64,000 nucleotides of DNA from Clostridia bacterium (lineage in GTDB: Bacteria; Bacillota; Clostridia; Acetivibrionales; DSM-2933), in the NCBI GenBank assembly GCA_026416815.1, contig JAOAEJ010000028.1, positions 1-64,000 on the forward strand. The letters are read 5' to 3'. The position numbers and the translations under genes were made by a program. The notes below the pieces were generated by a model that did not search any database, was not told the DNA's origin, and saw only the letters and a program-made list of their open reading frames with translations. Below are positions 36,774 to 46,109 of this stretch, one piece after another (the first letter of the stretch is position 1; each line of letters opens with the position of its first letter).

Positions 36774-37688
36774 TTATTTAGAAAATCCTGCATGTCTCTT
36801 AAAAAATTTCGCACTCATTAAAGGCCAGTATATTGTAATAACTATGCCAGCAACTATTAGGATTGTTCCTACAAAAAGGTTTATTGAAGGCTGTTCCTTT
36901 AAAAATAATATGGCAATTAAACTTGCAAGTACCGGTTTAATAAAAAACACTAGAGAACCCTTGCTTGCACCTATCATAGAAAGTCCTTTAAAATACGTCA
37001 GATACGCCAATCCTGTTACTAAAACCGCTAAATATGCAACCTGCCATATACCTGAATAGTCAAACTCTACTAAAGGTATTTTGAAAAGTATGAACATAGG
37101 TAGGAGTATACCACTACCTATTAAGAAAGAATAAGAGTTCATTTTTAAGCTCCCTACTCTCATTGAAGCCTTTCTTCCAATCACAGTGTATAGTCCGTAG
37201 AAAACAGCTGATGTCAAAGCAAGTAGTGGGCTTGTATATCTCAGGCCATTTAATTGTAATCTTTCGAAGAAAATAATGATAATACCTATTATGCCTACAA
37301 ACATACCCGCAAGCTTATATATGTGTGCCTCTTCTTTATCTATCAAAACCGAAAAAGCAAATACAAATATCGGATTACTACTGAAAATAACTGCTACGAC
37401 CGAAGCCTTGGCATTTGGGACATATAGACTTAGTTGAAGCAAGTTCATACTTATTGCTACATTAACTATCCCTACAAGAGCTACAAGCGTTAAGTCCTTC
37501 TTTTGTATATACAAATCCTTTTTAGTCATCAAGAAAATGAGTAGTATTAATCCACCGACGAAAAACCTAATAAAGTTTATTTGGAAAGGGTCTATCTTCC
37601 CCACTAATGTCTTACTGACAACCTCAAACGTACTGAAGAGAACCACCGTGTTTAGAAGAAATATGTATCCTTTATTTTCAGGTTTCAA
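36774..37688 (-). CDS. EamA/DMT-family transporter
   Basis: 304 aa from TTG 37688, with GGGGGCGA upstream. Ten hydrophobic segments in two EamA repeats; FSTFEVVSK and GLYTVIGRKASM near the repeat starts, FKGLSMIGASKGSLVFFIKP typical of repeat two. Substrate unknown (amino acid or metabolite efflux in the family). Probably in one unit with the GGDEF gene. Confidence 0.9.
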   Translation of the reverse strand: MKPENKGYIFLLNTVVLFSTFEVVSKTLVGKIDPFQINFIRFFVGGLILLIFLMTKKDLYIQKKDLTLVALVGIVNVAISMNLLQLSLYVPNAKASVVAVIFSSNPIFVFAFSVLIDKEEAHIYKLAGMFVGIIGIIIIFFERLQLNGLRYTSPLLALTSAVFYGLYTVIGRKASMRVGSLKMNSYSFLIGSGILLPMFILFKIPLVEFDYSGIWQVAYLAVLVTGLAYLTYFKGLSMIGASKGSLVFFIKPVLASLIAILFLKEQPSINLFVGTILIVAGIVITIYWPLMSAKFFKRHAGFSK

Positions 37689-37991
37689 ACTTATCGCCCC
37701 CTTAGAATTCTATATCTTTACTCTCTAATTTATACTATCCATTACCTACAATCGATCCTAGTATAACCAAACTAATTATAGCAGTAATAGTTCCCATTGC
37801 CAATTAAGAGTTTTTTCACACCCCCAGCGCTAAAAGACCCAGGACCTAGGCACTACTATATAGGACTTTTCCAAATAAAAGTTGAGGCTGTGTGTTTATT
37901 AACATAATTTGAGACAGGATATATAATTATATTATGAAGTAGCATATTATAGGAATTGCAACCAACAACCTGCTGAACAGGGGGAATTTAT
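37689..37991. other. Spacer between divergent genes
   Basis: About 300 bases. No gene or clear hairpin; presumably promoters for the EamA and YvyF-like genes. ACCCAGGACCTAGG near 37838 is the only GC-rich patch. Confidence 0.5.
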
Positions 37992-38417
37992 ATGGTAGAA
38001 GAATTGAGAAATTGCAAGATATGCGGACGATTGTTTAGGTCAATCAGTGATTCCAGTGTTTGCGTTCCCTGTATGGAGCAGGATGAAAAGAACTACCATA
38101 GAATCAGGGAATATCTAATCGAACATCCCTTGTCTAAAATTTTTGAAGTTTCAAACGAACTTAGTATACCTGTAAGCAGAATTAAACGCTATCTTAGAGA
38201 AGGCTGGCTTGAAATTGTTGAAAAAGATAATCGGTTCCTTGATTGTGAAATATGCGGAACTCCAATACACTCCGGCAAATACTGTGAGCAGTGTGCCGAA
38301 AAGGCTAGGCACGAATATAAATCCAGCTATTCAGGAGGCTATGGTACCAAAACAGCCCAAAAGCTCAACTTCCATTCACGTCCTGAGAAAGCTGTAAAAA
38401 AAGTAGCATCTAGATAG
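37992..38417 (+). CDS. YvyF-like flagellar-operon protein with two zinc fingers
   Basis: 141 aa. CKICGRLF...CVPCMEQ and CEICGTPI...CEQCAEK form two Cys4 pairs around a helix-turn-helix-like segment (LSKIFEVSNELSIPVSRIKRYL). This layout is that of YvyF/TIGR03826 proteins, found in flagellar operons and next to flgM. Here it is alone, with GGGGG before the ATG. A regulatory role is likely but not shown. Confidence 0.75.
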   Translation: MVEELRNCKICGRLFRSISDSSVCVPCMEQDEKNYHRIREYLIEHPLSKIFEVSNELSIPVSRIKRYLREGWLEIVEKDNRFLDCEICGTPIHSGKYCEQCAEKARHEYKSSYSGGYGTKTAQKLNFHSRPEKAVKKVASR

Positions 38418-38424
38418 TATTTAT

Positions 38425-38470
38425 AAATAAAAAATCAGGTTTGTATGTGTGCAAACCTGATTTTTTATTT
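38425..38470. terminator. Perfect bidirectional terminator
   Basis: 19-bp perfect arms (38425-38443 and 38452-38470), A-run left and T-run right, serving both convergent genes; the last bases overlap the stop of the next gene. Confidence 0.92.
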
Positions 38471-38816
38471 ATGCTTCTATATCATCTACACTGCTATATT
38501 CTACTTTATCTCCGGCAAAATCCACCCTTACATATTTGCTATCGGCAAGTTCACTGCCTATCTCAGGTGTTACAGATATATATAAATCTACATTTACCTT
38601 AATATCAACATTAATTTTATCAAATATGTCACTTTTCATAATTCCAACTATAGACTCAAAATGTCTAATTGGTGAATGAGGTGTTTTGTTTTCAATCACA
38701 ACAGGTATTTTCCCCTTTTTGGTAGGATTTAATACCTCTACGTGGATACATCCCGGCTCAGATATATTATCCGTAGGATAGAGCAAATCCCTTACAAATA
38801 CTATACTCTTACTCAT
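38469..38816 (-). CDS. Conserved-looking soluble protein, unrecognised
   Basis: 115 aa from ATG 38816, chosen for GGAGGA 7 nt upstream; the frame runs 20 codons further without a site. It starts MSKSIVFVRDLLYPTDN and contains IHVEVLNPTKKGKIPVVIENKTPHSP then alternating hydrophobic strands (INVDIKVNVDLYISVTPEI), so it is probably beta-rich. No signal peptide. No family recognised. Single gene with a shared terminator. Confidence 0.65.
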   Translation of the reverse strand: MSKSIVFVRDLLYPTDNISEPGCIHVEVLNPTKKGKIPVVIENKTPHSPIRHFESIVGIMKSDIFDKINVDIKVNVDLYISVTPEIGSELADSKYVRVDFAGDKVEYSSVDDIEA

Positions 38817-38939
38817 TTTAATTCCTCCTCGGTACACAAAAACTAATAACTGTATGAACTCAATAACTCCTAACAAAACTACATATACTAATAAATTCTT
38901 TTGGTAGCTTTTTTTACATTTTCAATATATACGATATCA

Positions 38940-39527
38940 CTAAAATCTATTTTCGTAAAGCTTTTTGTAGGCAAAGTAGTTATTTTTGACATTTTTGACA
39001 TACCTATCAGTTTCTTTGAAAGGGATTCTTTCAAGGTTCTTACCTGTGCGACTTAAATTTGGGTCTTTAAGCCATTCGCTTACATTCCCGCTTCCACCAT
39101 TGTAAGCTGCAAGTATAAGGCTTATATCATTATTAAATGCTTTTTTCAGCCATTTTAGATACCAGCATCCAATTTTTATATTTAGCTCGGGGTTATACAA
39201 TAAATCATGTGTATAGTTCTCAAGCTTTAATTTCTCCATTGCAACCCATTTGCCTGTTCCTTCACTTATTTGCATTAATCCCCTGGCATTTTTATGTGAA
39301 ATTGCATTAGGGTCAAAGCTGCTTTCTGCCTTAATAATGGAAAAAACAAGATAAGGGTCAAGGTTATTTTGTGCTGAATATTTATAAACATACTCCTTGT
39401 ACTTTAAAGGATAGTTGAATCGCAAAATTGTAGTAGAATTATCAATTAACAGTACTATGGCTATGAAAATGAAGAATATGCCCCAAATTGCTCTACTGCT
39501 TTTCCGTAAACTTTTATTCAACAGCAT
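38940..39527 (-). CDS. Membrane-anchored lytic transglycosylase (Slt70-like)
   Basis: 195-196 aa. One N-terminal membrane helix (AIWGIFFIFIAIVLLID), then an SLT domain: IIKAESSFDPNAIS with catalytic Glu, ARGLMQI, and LILAAYNGGSGNV. It cleaves peptidoglycan glycan strands to anhydro-muropeptides at the cell surface. ATG 39527 lies inside the coaE 3' end (14-base overlap), so the two are coupled. Confidence 0.95.
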   Translation of the reverse strand: MLLNKSLRKSSRAIWGIFFIFIAIVLLIDNSTTILRFNYPLKYKEYVYKYSAQNNLDPYLVFSIIKAESSFDPNAISHKNARGLMQISEGTGKWVAMEKLKLENYTHDLLYNPELNIKIGCWYLKWLKKAFNNDISLILAAYNGGSGNVSEWLKDPNLSRTGKNLERIPFKETDRYVKNVKNNYFAYKKLYENRF

Positions 39528-40125
39528 CACCCTGATTTTCCTTGCTTAACAGCTCAGTTATTAAACTCTCCAATTGTTTTGTATCGCCATTGTTTGTTAT
39601 TATCCTATCGGCTATCCCCATATATTCCTCATCCTTCATCTGAGAGTTTATCCGTGCCGCTGCTTCTTCATAGGTAAGCAAGTTTCTTTCCATAATTCTT
39701 TTTATTCTTATATCCCTTTCAGCTATAACCACCCATACCTCATCAACTGTATCTATAAATCCGTGTTTAAAAGGAATTGCAGCATCAACAACCACAGTTT
39801 TTATACATTTTGCACTCTTTAACTCATTTACTTCTTTGATTATTTTATCTATTATATATTTATGTGTGATACTGTTTAAAACTTCCAATTTTTTAGTATT
39901 ATTAAATACTATTTTGCCTAGCTGCTTCCTGTCAAGCTCTCCATCCTTGCTTAGTATGCCTGTACCAAAAAAGTCTACAATTTCACTAAGAGCCTTTTCA
40001 CCTTTTTGTACCACTTCCCTCGCTATTACATCTGCATCTATTATTTTGGCTCCGAAACCGGTCAGTATTCTGGAAACTGTACTTTTGCCGCTGCCAATTC
40101 CTCCTGTAACTCCAATTATCCTCAA
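39514..40125 (-). CDS. coaE: Dephospho-CoA kinase
   Basis: 203 aa. GVTGGIGSGKSTVSRIL is the P loop; DADVIAREVV and VVDAAIPFKHG are substrate motifs. Last step of coenzyme A synthesis. It follows polA by 80 bases on the same strand, a common clostridial arrangement (polA-coaE-slt). Confidence 0.97.
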   Translation of the reverse strand: MRIIGVTGGIGSGKSTVSRILTGFGAKIIDADVIAREVVQKGEKALSEIVDFFGTGILSKDGELDRKQLGKIVFNNTKKLEVLNSITHKYIIDKIIKEVNELKSAKCIKTVVVDAAIPFKHGFIDTVDEVWVVIAERDIRIKRIMERNLLTYEEAAARINSQMKDEEYMGIADRIITNNGDTKQLESLITELLSKENQGDAVE

Positions 40126-40205
40126 CTCAAAACATCCTTTTTATAATTTAATTTGCAAGGAGACAGATAAAACGTACTGTCTCCTTAGATACTCAAGGGT
40201 TATTC

Positions 40206-42905
40206 TCATTTTGTTTCATACCAGTTTTGTCCTGTTCTTACTTCCACACTCAAAGGTACTCTTAACGTCACTGCATTTTCCATGCTATCCTTTAATATGT
40301 GAGACACAAGCTCCGTTTCATCTTTATGTGTCTCTATTATCAATTCATCGTGTACTTGTAAAATTAACGTTGACTTCAGTTTTTGCTCTGTTAATTGCCT
40401 ATAAACTTTTACCATAGCAATTTTAATTATATCCGCTGCACTACCCTGTATAGGAGTATTCATAGCGATTCGTTCCCCAAACGACCTCATATTGAAATTG
40501 CTTGATTTGAGTTCCGGCAGATATCTTCTTCTATTAAACATGGTAGTAACAAAACCGTTGTTTTTACCCTGTTCCACGATATCATGCATATACTGCTTGA
40601 CATTGCTGTATTTATCCAAGTATTCGTCGATATACCTTCTTGCTTCCTTTCGAGTTATACCAAGGTCTTTTGAAAGGCTGAAGTCCCCTATACCATATAC
40701 TATTCCAAAATTGACAGCCTTTGCCCTGGACCTCATAAGAGAAGTCATTTCCTCTTTGGGTATTCCGAACACCCTTGAAGCAGTAGTGGTATGTATATCT
40801 TCATTATTCTTAAAAGCCCATACCATATTTTCATCATCAGATATATGGGCCAATACCCTTAATTCTATTTGAGAATAATCGGCATCCGAAAGAAGATAAT
40901 TTTCATCACTTGGCACAAATACCTTCCGTATCTTTCTACCCATTTCAAGCTTTACCGGGATATTCTGAAGGTTTGGCTCGGTACTGCTTATTCTTCCTGT
41001 AGCTGTAACAGTCTGGTTAAAGCTTGAGTGAATTTTGCCTGTTTCAGGATTAATAACGTTTAGAAGTCCTTCAACATAGGTAGATTTCAGCTTTACCAAC
41101 TGCCTGTACTCAAGTATTTTTCTTACTATATCATGCCTTTCAGCCAGCTGCTCTAATACTTCTGCATCGGTAGAGTAACCGGTTTTTGTCTTTTTCAGTA
41201 CTGGAAGTCCTAGCTTTTCAAACAGGATTACCCCCAGCTGCTTTGGTGAGTTTATATTAAACTCCTCTCCTGCTAAAGCATATATATCTACAACCAGGCC
41301 ACCTATTTTCCCTTCCAGTTCTGTAGAAAATCCTCTAAGCGCATTTACATCCACTCTAAACCCACGGAATTCCATATCTGCCAGTACTTCTACCAGCGGA
41401 AGTTCTATACCGAAATACAATTCTTCCTGTTCATTCTCTTTAATAACTCTATCAATCAGCTTCCAAATTTCAAATACGCTTTCACAGTGCATTCCAGCTA
41501 CCGCTGCAATTTTTTCTACAGTCATTTTTCCGAAGGGAGTAAAACTTTTCCCCTTACCAATTAACTCTTCTATTGGCTGTATGTCTATCTGCAAATACTC
41601 AGCTGCCAGTTCGGAAACTGTATACGTATCTCTGGATGGATTAACTACATAAGCACCTATCATGGTGTCAAAGGTCAATCCATTTAATCCGATTCCTTTA
41701 CCTTTTAAATACAAAATAAAGTTTTTAACGTCATGCCCGTACTTCTTCAGTGTATTGTTTTCAAAAATATCCTTAAACTCTATGAGGAAGCTATCTTCAT
41801 CAATGTGCTCACCCAAATCAATATATGCAGTTTTTTCCTTGCCCCACGTGACAGCAATACCAACTAACTTGTTTTTGAAGCCTTCTACTTTATCAATAAG
41901 ATAATAGAAAGAAAACCCTCCGGATGAAAGTATATTTGACCTTAGCTCTCTCAGCTTGTCCATATCCTTTATAGCTTCTATGGCTTTAGAAACGCTCTTG
42001 GGAGCTACTGCCGATGAAGTTTCTCCCAGTTTAAACTTTTCTATAAAACTCTTAAACTCCAACCGCTTAAATAACTCCAACAATCTTTCTTTATCAAACC
42101 CTCTACGTTCGAGTTCATCCAGATTACAAAGCTCCGGCATTTGTCTTTCAATTGTAGCAAGCTTTTTACTTATAAAAGCAAGATCTTTATTCGTTGACAA
42201 TTTTTCCTTTACACTCTTTTTTTCCACCTTGTCAAGGTTTTCATAAAGGCTTTCTATAGTTCCGAATGTTTTTATCAAGTCAATTGCAGTTTTTTCCCCT
42301 ACACCGGGTACTCCGGGTATATTATCCGATTTATCACCCATTAATCCTTTTAAATCAATGAATTGGGTAGGAGTTACTCCATACTTTTCCATCATTTTGT
42401 CAAAGTCATATTCGTCGGTTTCAGTCTTGCCACCTCTTGTAGTAGGTAGTTTTATACGAGTTTTTCTTGATGCAAGCTGCAATGAATCTTTATCTCCGGT
42501 AACTATAACAACTTCCATTCCCTTATTCTCAGCGCAATAAGACACCGATCCTATAATATCGTCAGCCTCATACCCCTCATACTCCAACCTCTTTATCCTC
42601 ATTGCATCCAATACATCCTTTATCACAGGCATTTGGACTGCCAATTCCGAGGGCATACCTTTCCTATTGGCCTTATACCCCTCAAATTCCTTGTGTCTAA
42701 AGGTTGGTGCCTTTAAGTCGAAGGCAACACACAAATAATTTGGCTGCTCCTCCTCAAGGTATTTATAAAGGATATTTAAAAAACCAAAAACAGCGTTGGT
42801 ATATAGCCCATCGGACGTAGCAAGAAGTTGAGATCCCTGCAATCCGTAAAAGGCTCTATTTAAAATACTATTTCCATCAATTAGCATTAGCTTATCAGAA
42901 TTCAT
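40206..42905 (-). CDS. polA: DNA polymerase I, with degenerate 3'-5' exonuclease domain
   Basis: 899 aa. The 5'-3' exonuclease (residues 1-290) is intact (MLIDGNSILNRAFYGL, DKDSLQL, GVGEKTA). The polymerase (~490-899) has DADYSQIELRVLAHIS, RSRAKAVNFGIVYG and VHDELI. In the middle domain the proofreading FDTET motif is replaced by FYYLID and later acidic positions are absent, as in Bst-type enzymes, so no proofreading is expected. ATG with AAAGGGG upstream. It follows a DUF3006-like gene. Confidence 0.97.
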   Translation of the reverse strand: MNSDKLMLIDGNSILNRAFYGLQGSQLLATSDGLYTNAVFGFLNILYKYLEEEQPNYLCVAFDLKAPTFRHKEFEGYKANRKGMPSELAVQMPVIKDVLDAMRIKRLEYEGYEADDIIGSVSYCAENKGMEVVIVTGDKDSLQLASRKTRIKLPTTRGGKTETDEYDFDKMMEKYGVTPTQFIDLKGLMGDKSDNIPGVPGVGEKTAIDLIKTFGTIESLYENLDKVEKKSVKEKLSTNKDLAFISKKLATIERQMPELCNLDELERRGFDKERLLELFKRLEFKSFIEKFKLGETSSAVAPKSVSKAIEAIKDMDKLRELRSNILSSGGFSFYYLIDKVEGFKNKLVGIAVTWGKEKTAYIDLGEHIDEDSFLIEFKDIFENNTLKKYGHDVKNFILYLKGKGIGLNGLTFDTMIGAYVVNPSRDTYTVSELAAEYLQIDIQPIEELIGKGKSFTPFGKMTVEKIAAVAGMHCESVFEIWKLIDRVIKENEQEELYFGIELPLVEVLADMEFRGFRVDVNALRGFSTELEGKIGGLVVDIYALAGEEFNINSPKQLGVILFEKLGLPVLKKTKTGYSTDAEVLEQLAERHDIVRKILEYRQLVKLKSTYVEGLLNVINPETGKIHSSFNQTVTATGRISSTEPNLQNIPVKLEMGRKIRKVFVPSDENYLLSDADYSQIELRVLAHISDDENMVWAFKNNEDIHTTTASRVFGIPKEEMTSLMRSRAKAVNFGIVYGIGDFSLSKDLGITRKEARRYIDEYLDKYSNVKQYMHDIVEQGKNNGFVTTMFNRRRYLPELKSSNFNMRSFGERIAMNTPIQGSAADIIKIAMVKVYRQLTEQKLKSTLILQVHDELIIETHKDETELVSHILKDSMENAVTLRVPLSVEVRTGQNWYETK

Positions 42906-42916
42906 AGATAACCCCT

Positions 42917-43090
42917 TTAATCCAGTCCATTAATATTTCCGTCTTTATCCAAGGTCAATGTCAAAACTTCCCCTTCATTGTATGTACCTTCTATTATATC
43001 TGCCGGAACACTTATTTCTATGCCGATTTCATCAGCAAGAAGAATAGCATTTCCATTTTCTATCCTAGCTATAACTGCTGTTATTGTCAT
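42917..43090 (-). CDS. DUF3006-like small protein (57 aa)
   Basis: ATG 43090 with AAGGTGG upstream. MTITAVIARIENGNAILLAD, then SVPADIIEGTYNEGEVLTL: a small beta-barrel pattern matching DUF3006 (short proteins with ..V.RIE...A.L..D....I..P......GD.). Function unknown. It ends 12 bases before the polA start, so the two are probably one unit. Confidence 0.8.
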   Translation of the reverse strand: MTITAVIARIENGNAILLADEIGIEISVPADIIEGTYNEGEVLTLTLDKDGNINGLD

Positions 43091-43193
43091 TTACAACCAC
43101 CTTATCAGCAAAATATTATTATAACTGCCTTGTATTTGCTTTATTGTATTTTATGTAAAAATTGTGTTAATAAACACTAAAGTTAATTTTACA

Positions 43194-43222
43194 CAAAAAA
43201 ATAACAACCGTAAACGGTTGTT
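43194..43222 (-). terminator. Intrinsic terminator of the PilZ gene
   Basis: AACAACCG pairs with CGGTTGTT around TTTA, followed on the minus strand by TATTTTTTT; about 40 bases past the stop. Confidence 0.85.
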
Positions 43223-43259
43223 TTGTACTTTCTGTGATTATTTTAATACGGATAATTAT

Positions 43260-43934
43260 TTATTTTAAGGTTTCTGTTACATATAGGCTTTCATTCTCCT
43301 GGAGGTGGAAGATAACCTTCTCCATCAAATCTCTGTTCAATTCATCTATATCTACTATTTCCAAACCGTATTCGTTATAGCTTCCCATAGGAATAGTCCT
43401 TACGACTCTAGCTTTGAACTCCAGCATTTCTCTTTTGCCGATTTGCGCAGAGACATCCACCTTTACGTGGCTATTAAGATCTATTTGTTCTTTAAATACT
43501 GCAGAAACACCTATGTTGTTAATATTTTTTATAATTGCATATACTTTCTTGCTACCGCCGGGTGTGGTAATATTCGCCTGGAAGTTTACTGGATACCTTT
43601 TAGCTTTCCTGTTGTTTTTATATTTCTCTACCTTATCCAGAGATATACGTACCATGTGGGGGTAGCCTATATCTATTTCACTTATTATACCGGTAGCAAC
43701 AAACTCATAATCACCCTGGAATATGTGACATGATACCATATCGCCCTTTAATACATTGCTTTTTAAGAACTCGTCCGGAACTTTGAAGAATATAGACATG
43801 TCCTCTACTGATTGTATTACAGTTAAAATAGGCTCGAAAATCAAAGGATGCTTAATGCTTAATACGGCACCTCTTTTAAAAACGTCTTCCCGTTCTTCTT
43901 TGTGTATTATAAAATTCTGATCATTCATATACAC
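43260..43934 (-). CDS. YcgR-like PilZ domain cyclic-di-GMP receptor
   Basis: 224 aa. N-terminal YcgR-type domain (~10-105), then PilZ from RKAKRYPVNFQANI, which supplies the RxxxR motif; the second motif reads NNIGVSAVF, a variant of [D/N]xSxxG in which Ile replaces Ser. Binding of cyclic-di-GMP is likely but the variant needs testing. In the family this acts on flagellar motors or secretion. Single gene between polA and the sigma-factor pair. Confidence 0.88.
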   Translation of the reverse strand: MYMNDQNFIIHKEEREDVFKRGAVLSIKHPLIFEPILTVIQSVEDMSIFFKVPDEFLKSNVLKGDMVSCHIFQGDYEFVATGIISEIDIGYPHMVRISLDKVEKYKNNRKAKRYPVNFQANITTPGGSKKVYAIIKNINNIGVSAVFKEQIDLNSHVKVDVSAQIGKREMLEFKARVVRTIPMGSYNEYGLEIVDIDELNRDLMEKVIFHLQENESLYVTETLK

Positions 43935-44036
43935 AGCCCCCTCACAAAATTATCAGAGTAAATATATTCGACATAATTTTTATTTTTCCTTCTTTTTCAT
44001 GGGAAAAAATCAATAAATAATTATTCCTATATATTT

Positions 44037-45287
44037 TTATTTACTTCCAATTGTGAGCTGAATCTCTGTGTACTCCATAACTTTTTTTAAATTTTCTATA
44101 TCAGCAGTTATCTTCTCTTTTTCCACTTTTAGCTCATTAAGTTCCTTCAAGTTAATAGTATTTTTTTCACTGTTGATTTTATTATTAACTTCCTCCAACC
44201 TCTTTGTAAGCTCATTGATTTTAGCCGAATTGTCCACCTTTTGCATTTCACCTACTGATAAAAGCTCCGGTGTATAGCTTACCTTTAGTGCCTCAAGAAA
44301 TTTTTCATACTGGTCATTAGGTATTCTAGCAGTAAGTACCACTGGCTCAGCAGGAGTTTTATTATAGGTATCCGCCCCATCTACTCGTTCATCGAACGTG
44401 GTGGCTATAACCATTTCATCAATGTTTCCCCCATAGGAACCCACCAGTTTCTTTATATTATCTGATTCTTCCCAAGGTTTATCGGAAAGTATAGTAATGC
44501 TGCTAGTGTTCACGCTTGCTACAGCTAGTCCTGCTAATTTAGGACTCGCAGCCATAGCAACACTGCTACTGGTATCTGCATTATTAACCTGCTCGGATGT
44601 TGCTTCAGAAAAATTCATGATAAATTTTTCTTCTGTTCCCTGTATAGTAACGGTTTCCGTACCATTGTTCCTCTCACCTTTACTGGCATCTTGCGCAGTT
44701 ACTACTCGACTCTCACTGGATTTATTTTTAACTGTTTCATTTTGGACACTGTAAGTATCTGCCTTATTACTTTCTGCTGCTTCACTCTTCTCTTTGTCGC
44801 TTGGGCTGGAGTTACTCATAATATCGCCTTTTTCCAACACACTTTGGTCCCTGTAAGCTTTGGTATCCCACTTGCCGGAAGGTTCTTCTTTATGTTCTAT
44901 ACTCTGTGTACTACTAAAATCACCTGATTGGCCCACAATAAAGTTACTACCCCAGAAGCCCCTTAATAGAAACACCAGCATTAATCCTGCAGCGATGGAA
45001 GAACATATTTTAATATACCTATTTCTTATAGTTAAAAGTTTATTCTTACTTTCTTCTTCAGCTTTGCACTTTACGAGCTTACTGTGTAGCTTTTGTTTAA
45101 AATCTTCCGGAGGCTCTTCTTCTGGTATCTCCCTGCAGTAATTTACCGTTTGCATGATGTCGTCAAATTCTTCTTTACAGCAATCACAGCTTCTAGCGTG
45201 CTCTTCAAATTCACTTCGAGCAGCTTCATCAAGTTCATTATCTATATAAAGTGAAATCAGTTCATTAAATTCCTTGCAGCTAGCCAT
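44037..45287 (-). CDS. Anti-sigma factor with zinc finger and DUF4349 domain
   Basis: 416 aa. The N-terminus has HARSCDCCKEEF, the His-Cys-Cys zinc finger of ZAS anti-sigma factors. One membrane span at ~90-112 (ICSSIAAGLMLVFLL), a long Ser/Glu/Asn-rich extracytoplasmic linker (~120-250), then a DUF4349 domain ending in a coiled coil (AKINELTKRLEEVNNKI). It lies 21 bases after the sigma gene, as expected for a co-transcribed regulator. Signals are probably sensed outside the membrane. Confidence 0.9.
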   Translation of the reverse strand: MASCKEFNELISLYIDNELDEAARSEFEEHARSCDCCKEEFDDIMQTVNYCREIPEEEPPEDFKQKLHSKLVKCKAEEESKNKLLTIRNRYIKICSSIAAGLMLVFLLRGFWGSNFIVGQSGDFSSTQSIEHKEEPSGKWDTKAYRDQSVLEKGDIMSNSSPSDKEKSEAAESNKADTYSVQNETVKNKSSESRVVTAQDASKGERNNGTETVTIQGTEEKFIMNFSEATSEQVNNADTSSSVAMAASPKLAGLAVASVNTSSITILSDKPWEESDNIKKLVGSYGGNIDEMVIATTFDERVDGADTYNKTPAEPVVLTARIPNDQYEKFLEALKVSYTPELLSVGEMQKVDNSAKINELTKRLEEVNNKINSEKNTINLKELNELKVEKEKITADIENLKKVMEYTEIQLTIGSK

Positions 45288-45308
45288 CTAAACCCCTCCT
45301 CTCCATAT

Positions 45309-45905
45309 TTATTTGACGTATTCCGAATTAAAAAGTTCCCTTTTACTTTTGAGAATTTGTTTTAATTCTTGCCTCGCACGGTTTATCCTGGATTTTACGG
45401 TACCTTCCGGGCACTTTAGCACCTTAGCTATTTCATCATAGCTGAGCCCTTGTATATCCCTCATTACAACTACCATCCTATGGTCCGCGGATAATGTATT
45501 TATGGCGTCATTTACCGCTTTTCTCATCTCTTTATTTTCCACTACCATATCCGGTGTTGGCTTGTCATCCTCTACCTGGCGTTTGATATCTCCATCCTCG
45601 GCCTTTATATCCTCATCCAACGAGATGACCTTTTTATTTTTTCTCCTGCGCAACTCATCAAGACATACATTGGACGTAATTCTATAAATCCATGTAGAAA
45701 AGGAGGATTCCTCCTTAAAGCTTTTGATCGACTTATAAACACGAATAAATACTTCTTGAGCAAGTTCACTTGCATCATCGTGGTTTCCAATCATTCTTAA
45801 AGCCATATTGAATACTTTTCTTTGGTATGCTTCGATCAGCTCCTCGAATGCCTCAATATCCCCATTTTTTGATTTTAGCAAAAGATATTTTTCCTTATCA
45901 CTCAT
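45309..45905 (-). CDS. ECF RNA polymerase sigma factor, SigW-like
   Basis: 198 aa from ATG 45905, chosen because GGAGGGCAGGG is upstream; the frame extends 29 codons more without a site. Region 2 has DASELAQEVFIRVYKSI and SFSTWIYRITSNVCLDELRRRK; region 4 has LSYDEIAKVLKCPEGTVKSRINRAR. The partner is the downstream zinc-finger anti-sigma factor. Confidence 0.95.
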   Translation of the reverse strand: MSDKEKYLLLKSKNGDIEAFEELIEAYQRKVFNMALRMIGNHDDASELAQEVFIRVYKSIKSFKEESSFSTWIYRITSNVCLDELRRRKNKKVISLDEDIKAEDGDIKRQVEDDKPTPDMVVENKEMRKAVNDAINTLSADHRMVVVMRDIQGLSYDEIAKVLKCPEGTVKSRINRARQELKQILKSKRELFNSEYVK

Positions 45906-46109
45906 ATGTACCCTGCCCTCCCTAATAAGAGCACTTAATAAAGAACAGAAAGAGATGATAGTAACGCTATCATCTCTCCACATATTATACAATTATTTTA
46001 TTTATATTTGAACTTAAACCTCAAAAATTATTTTTCCACTTAATGGACGCACTATTAAGCTTGTACAGAAAGTTCTAAAGATATTTCTTTTTGATCGTCC
46101 TTTTACCTT

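Noticed and set aside
39836-40417. Plus-strand 193-codon ORF across coaE and polA ends
   Set aside because: Overlaps two certain genes, Leu/Ser-rich shadow without a ribosome site.
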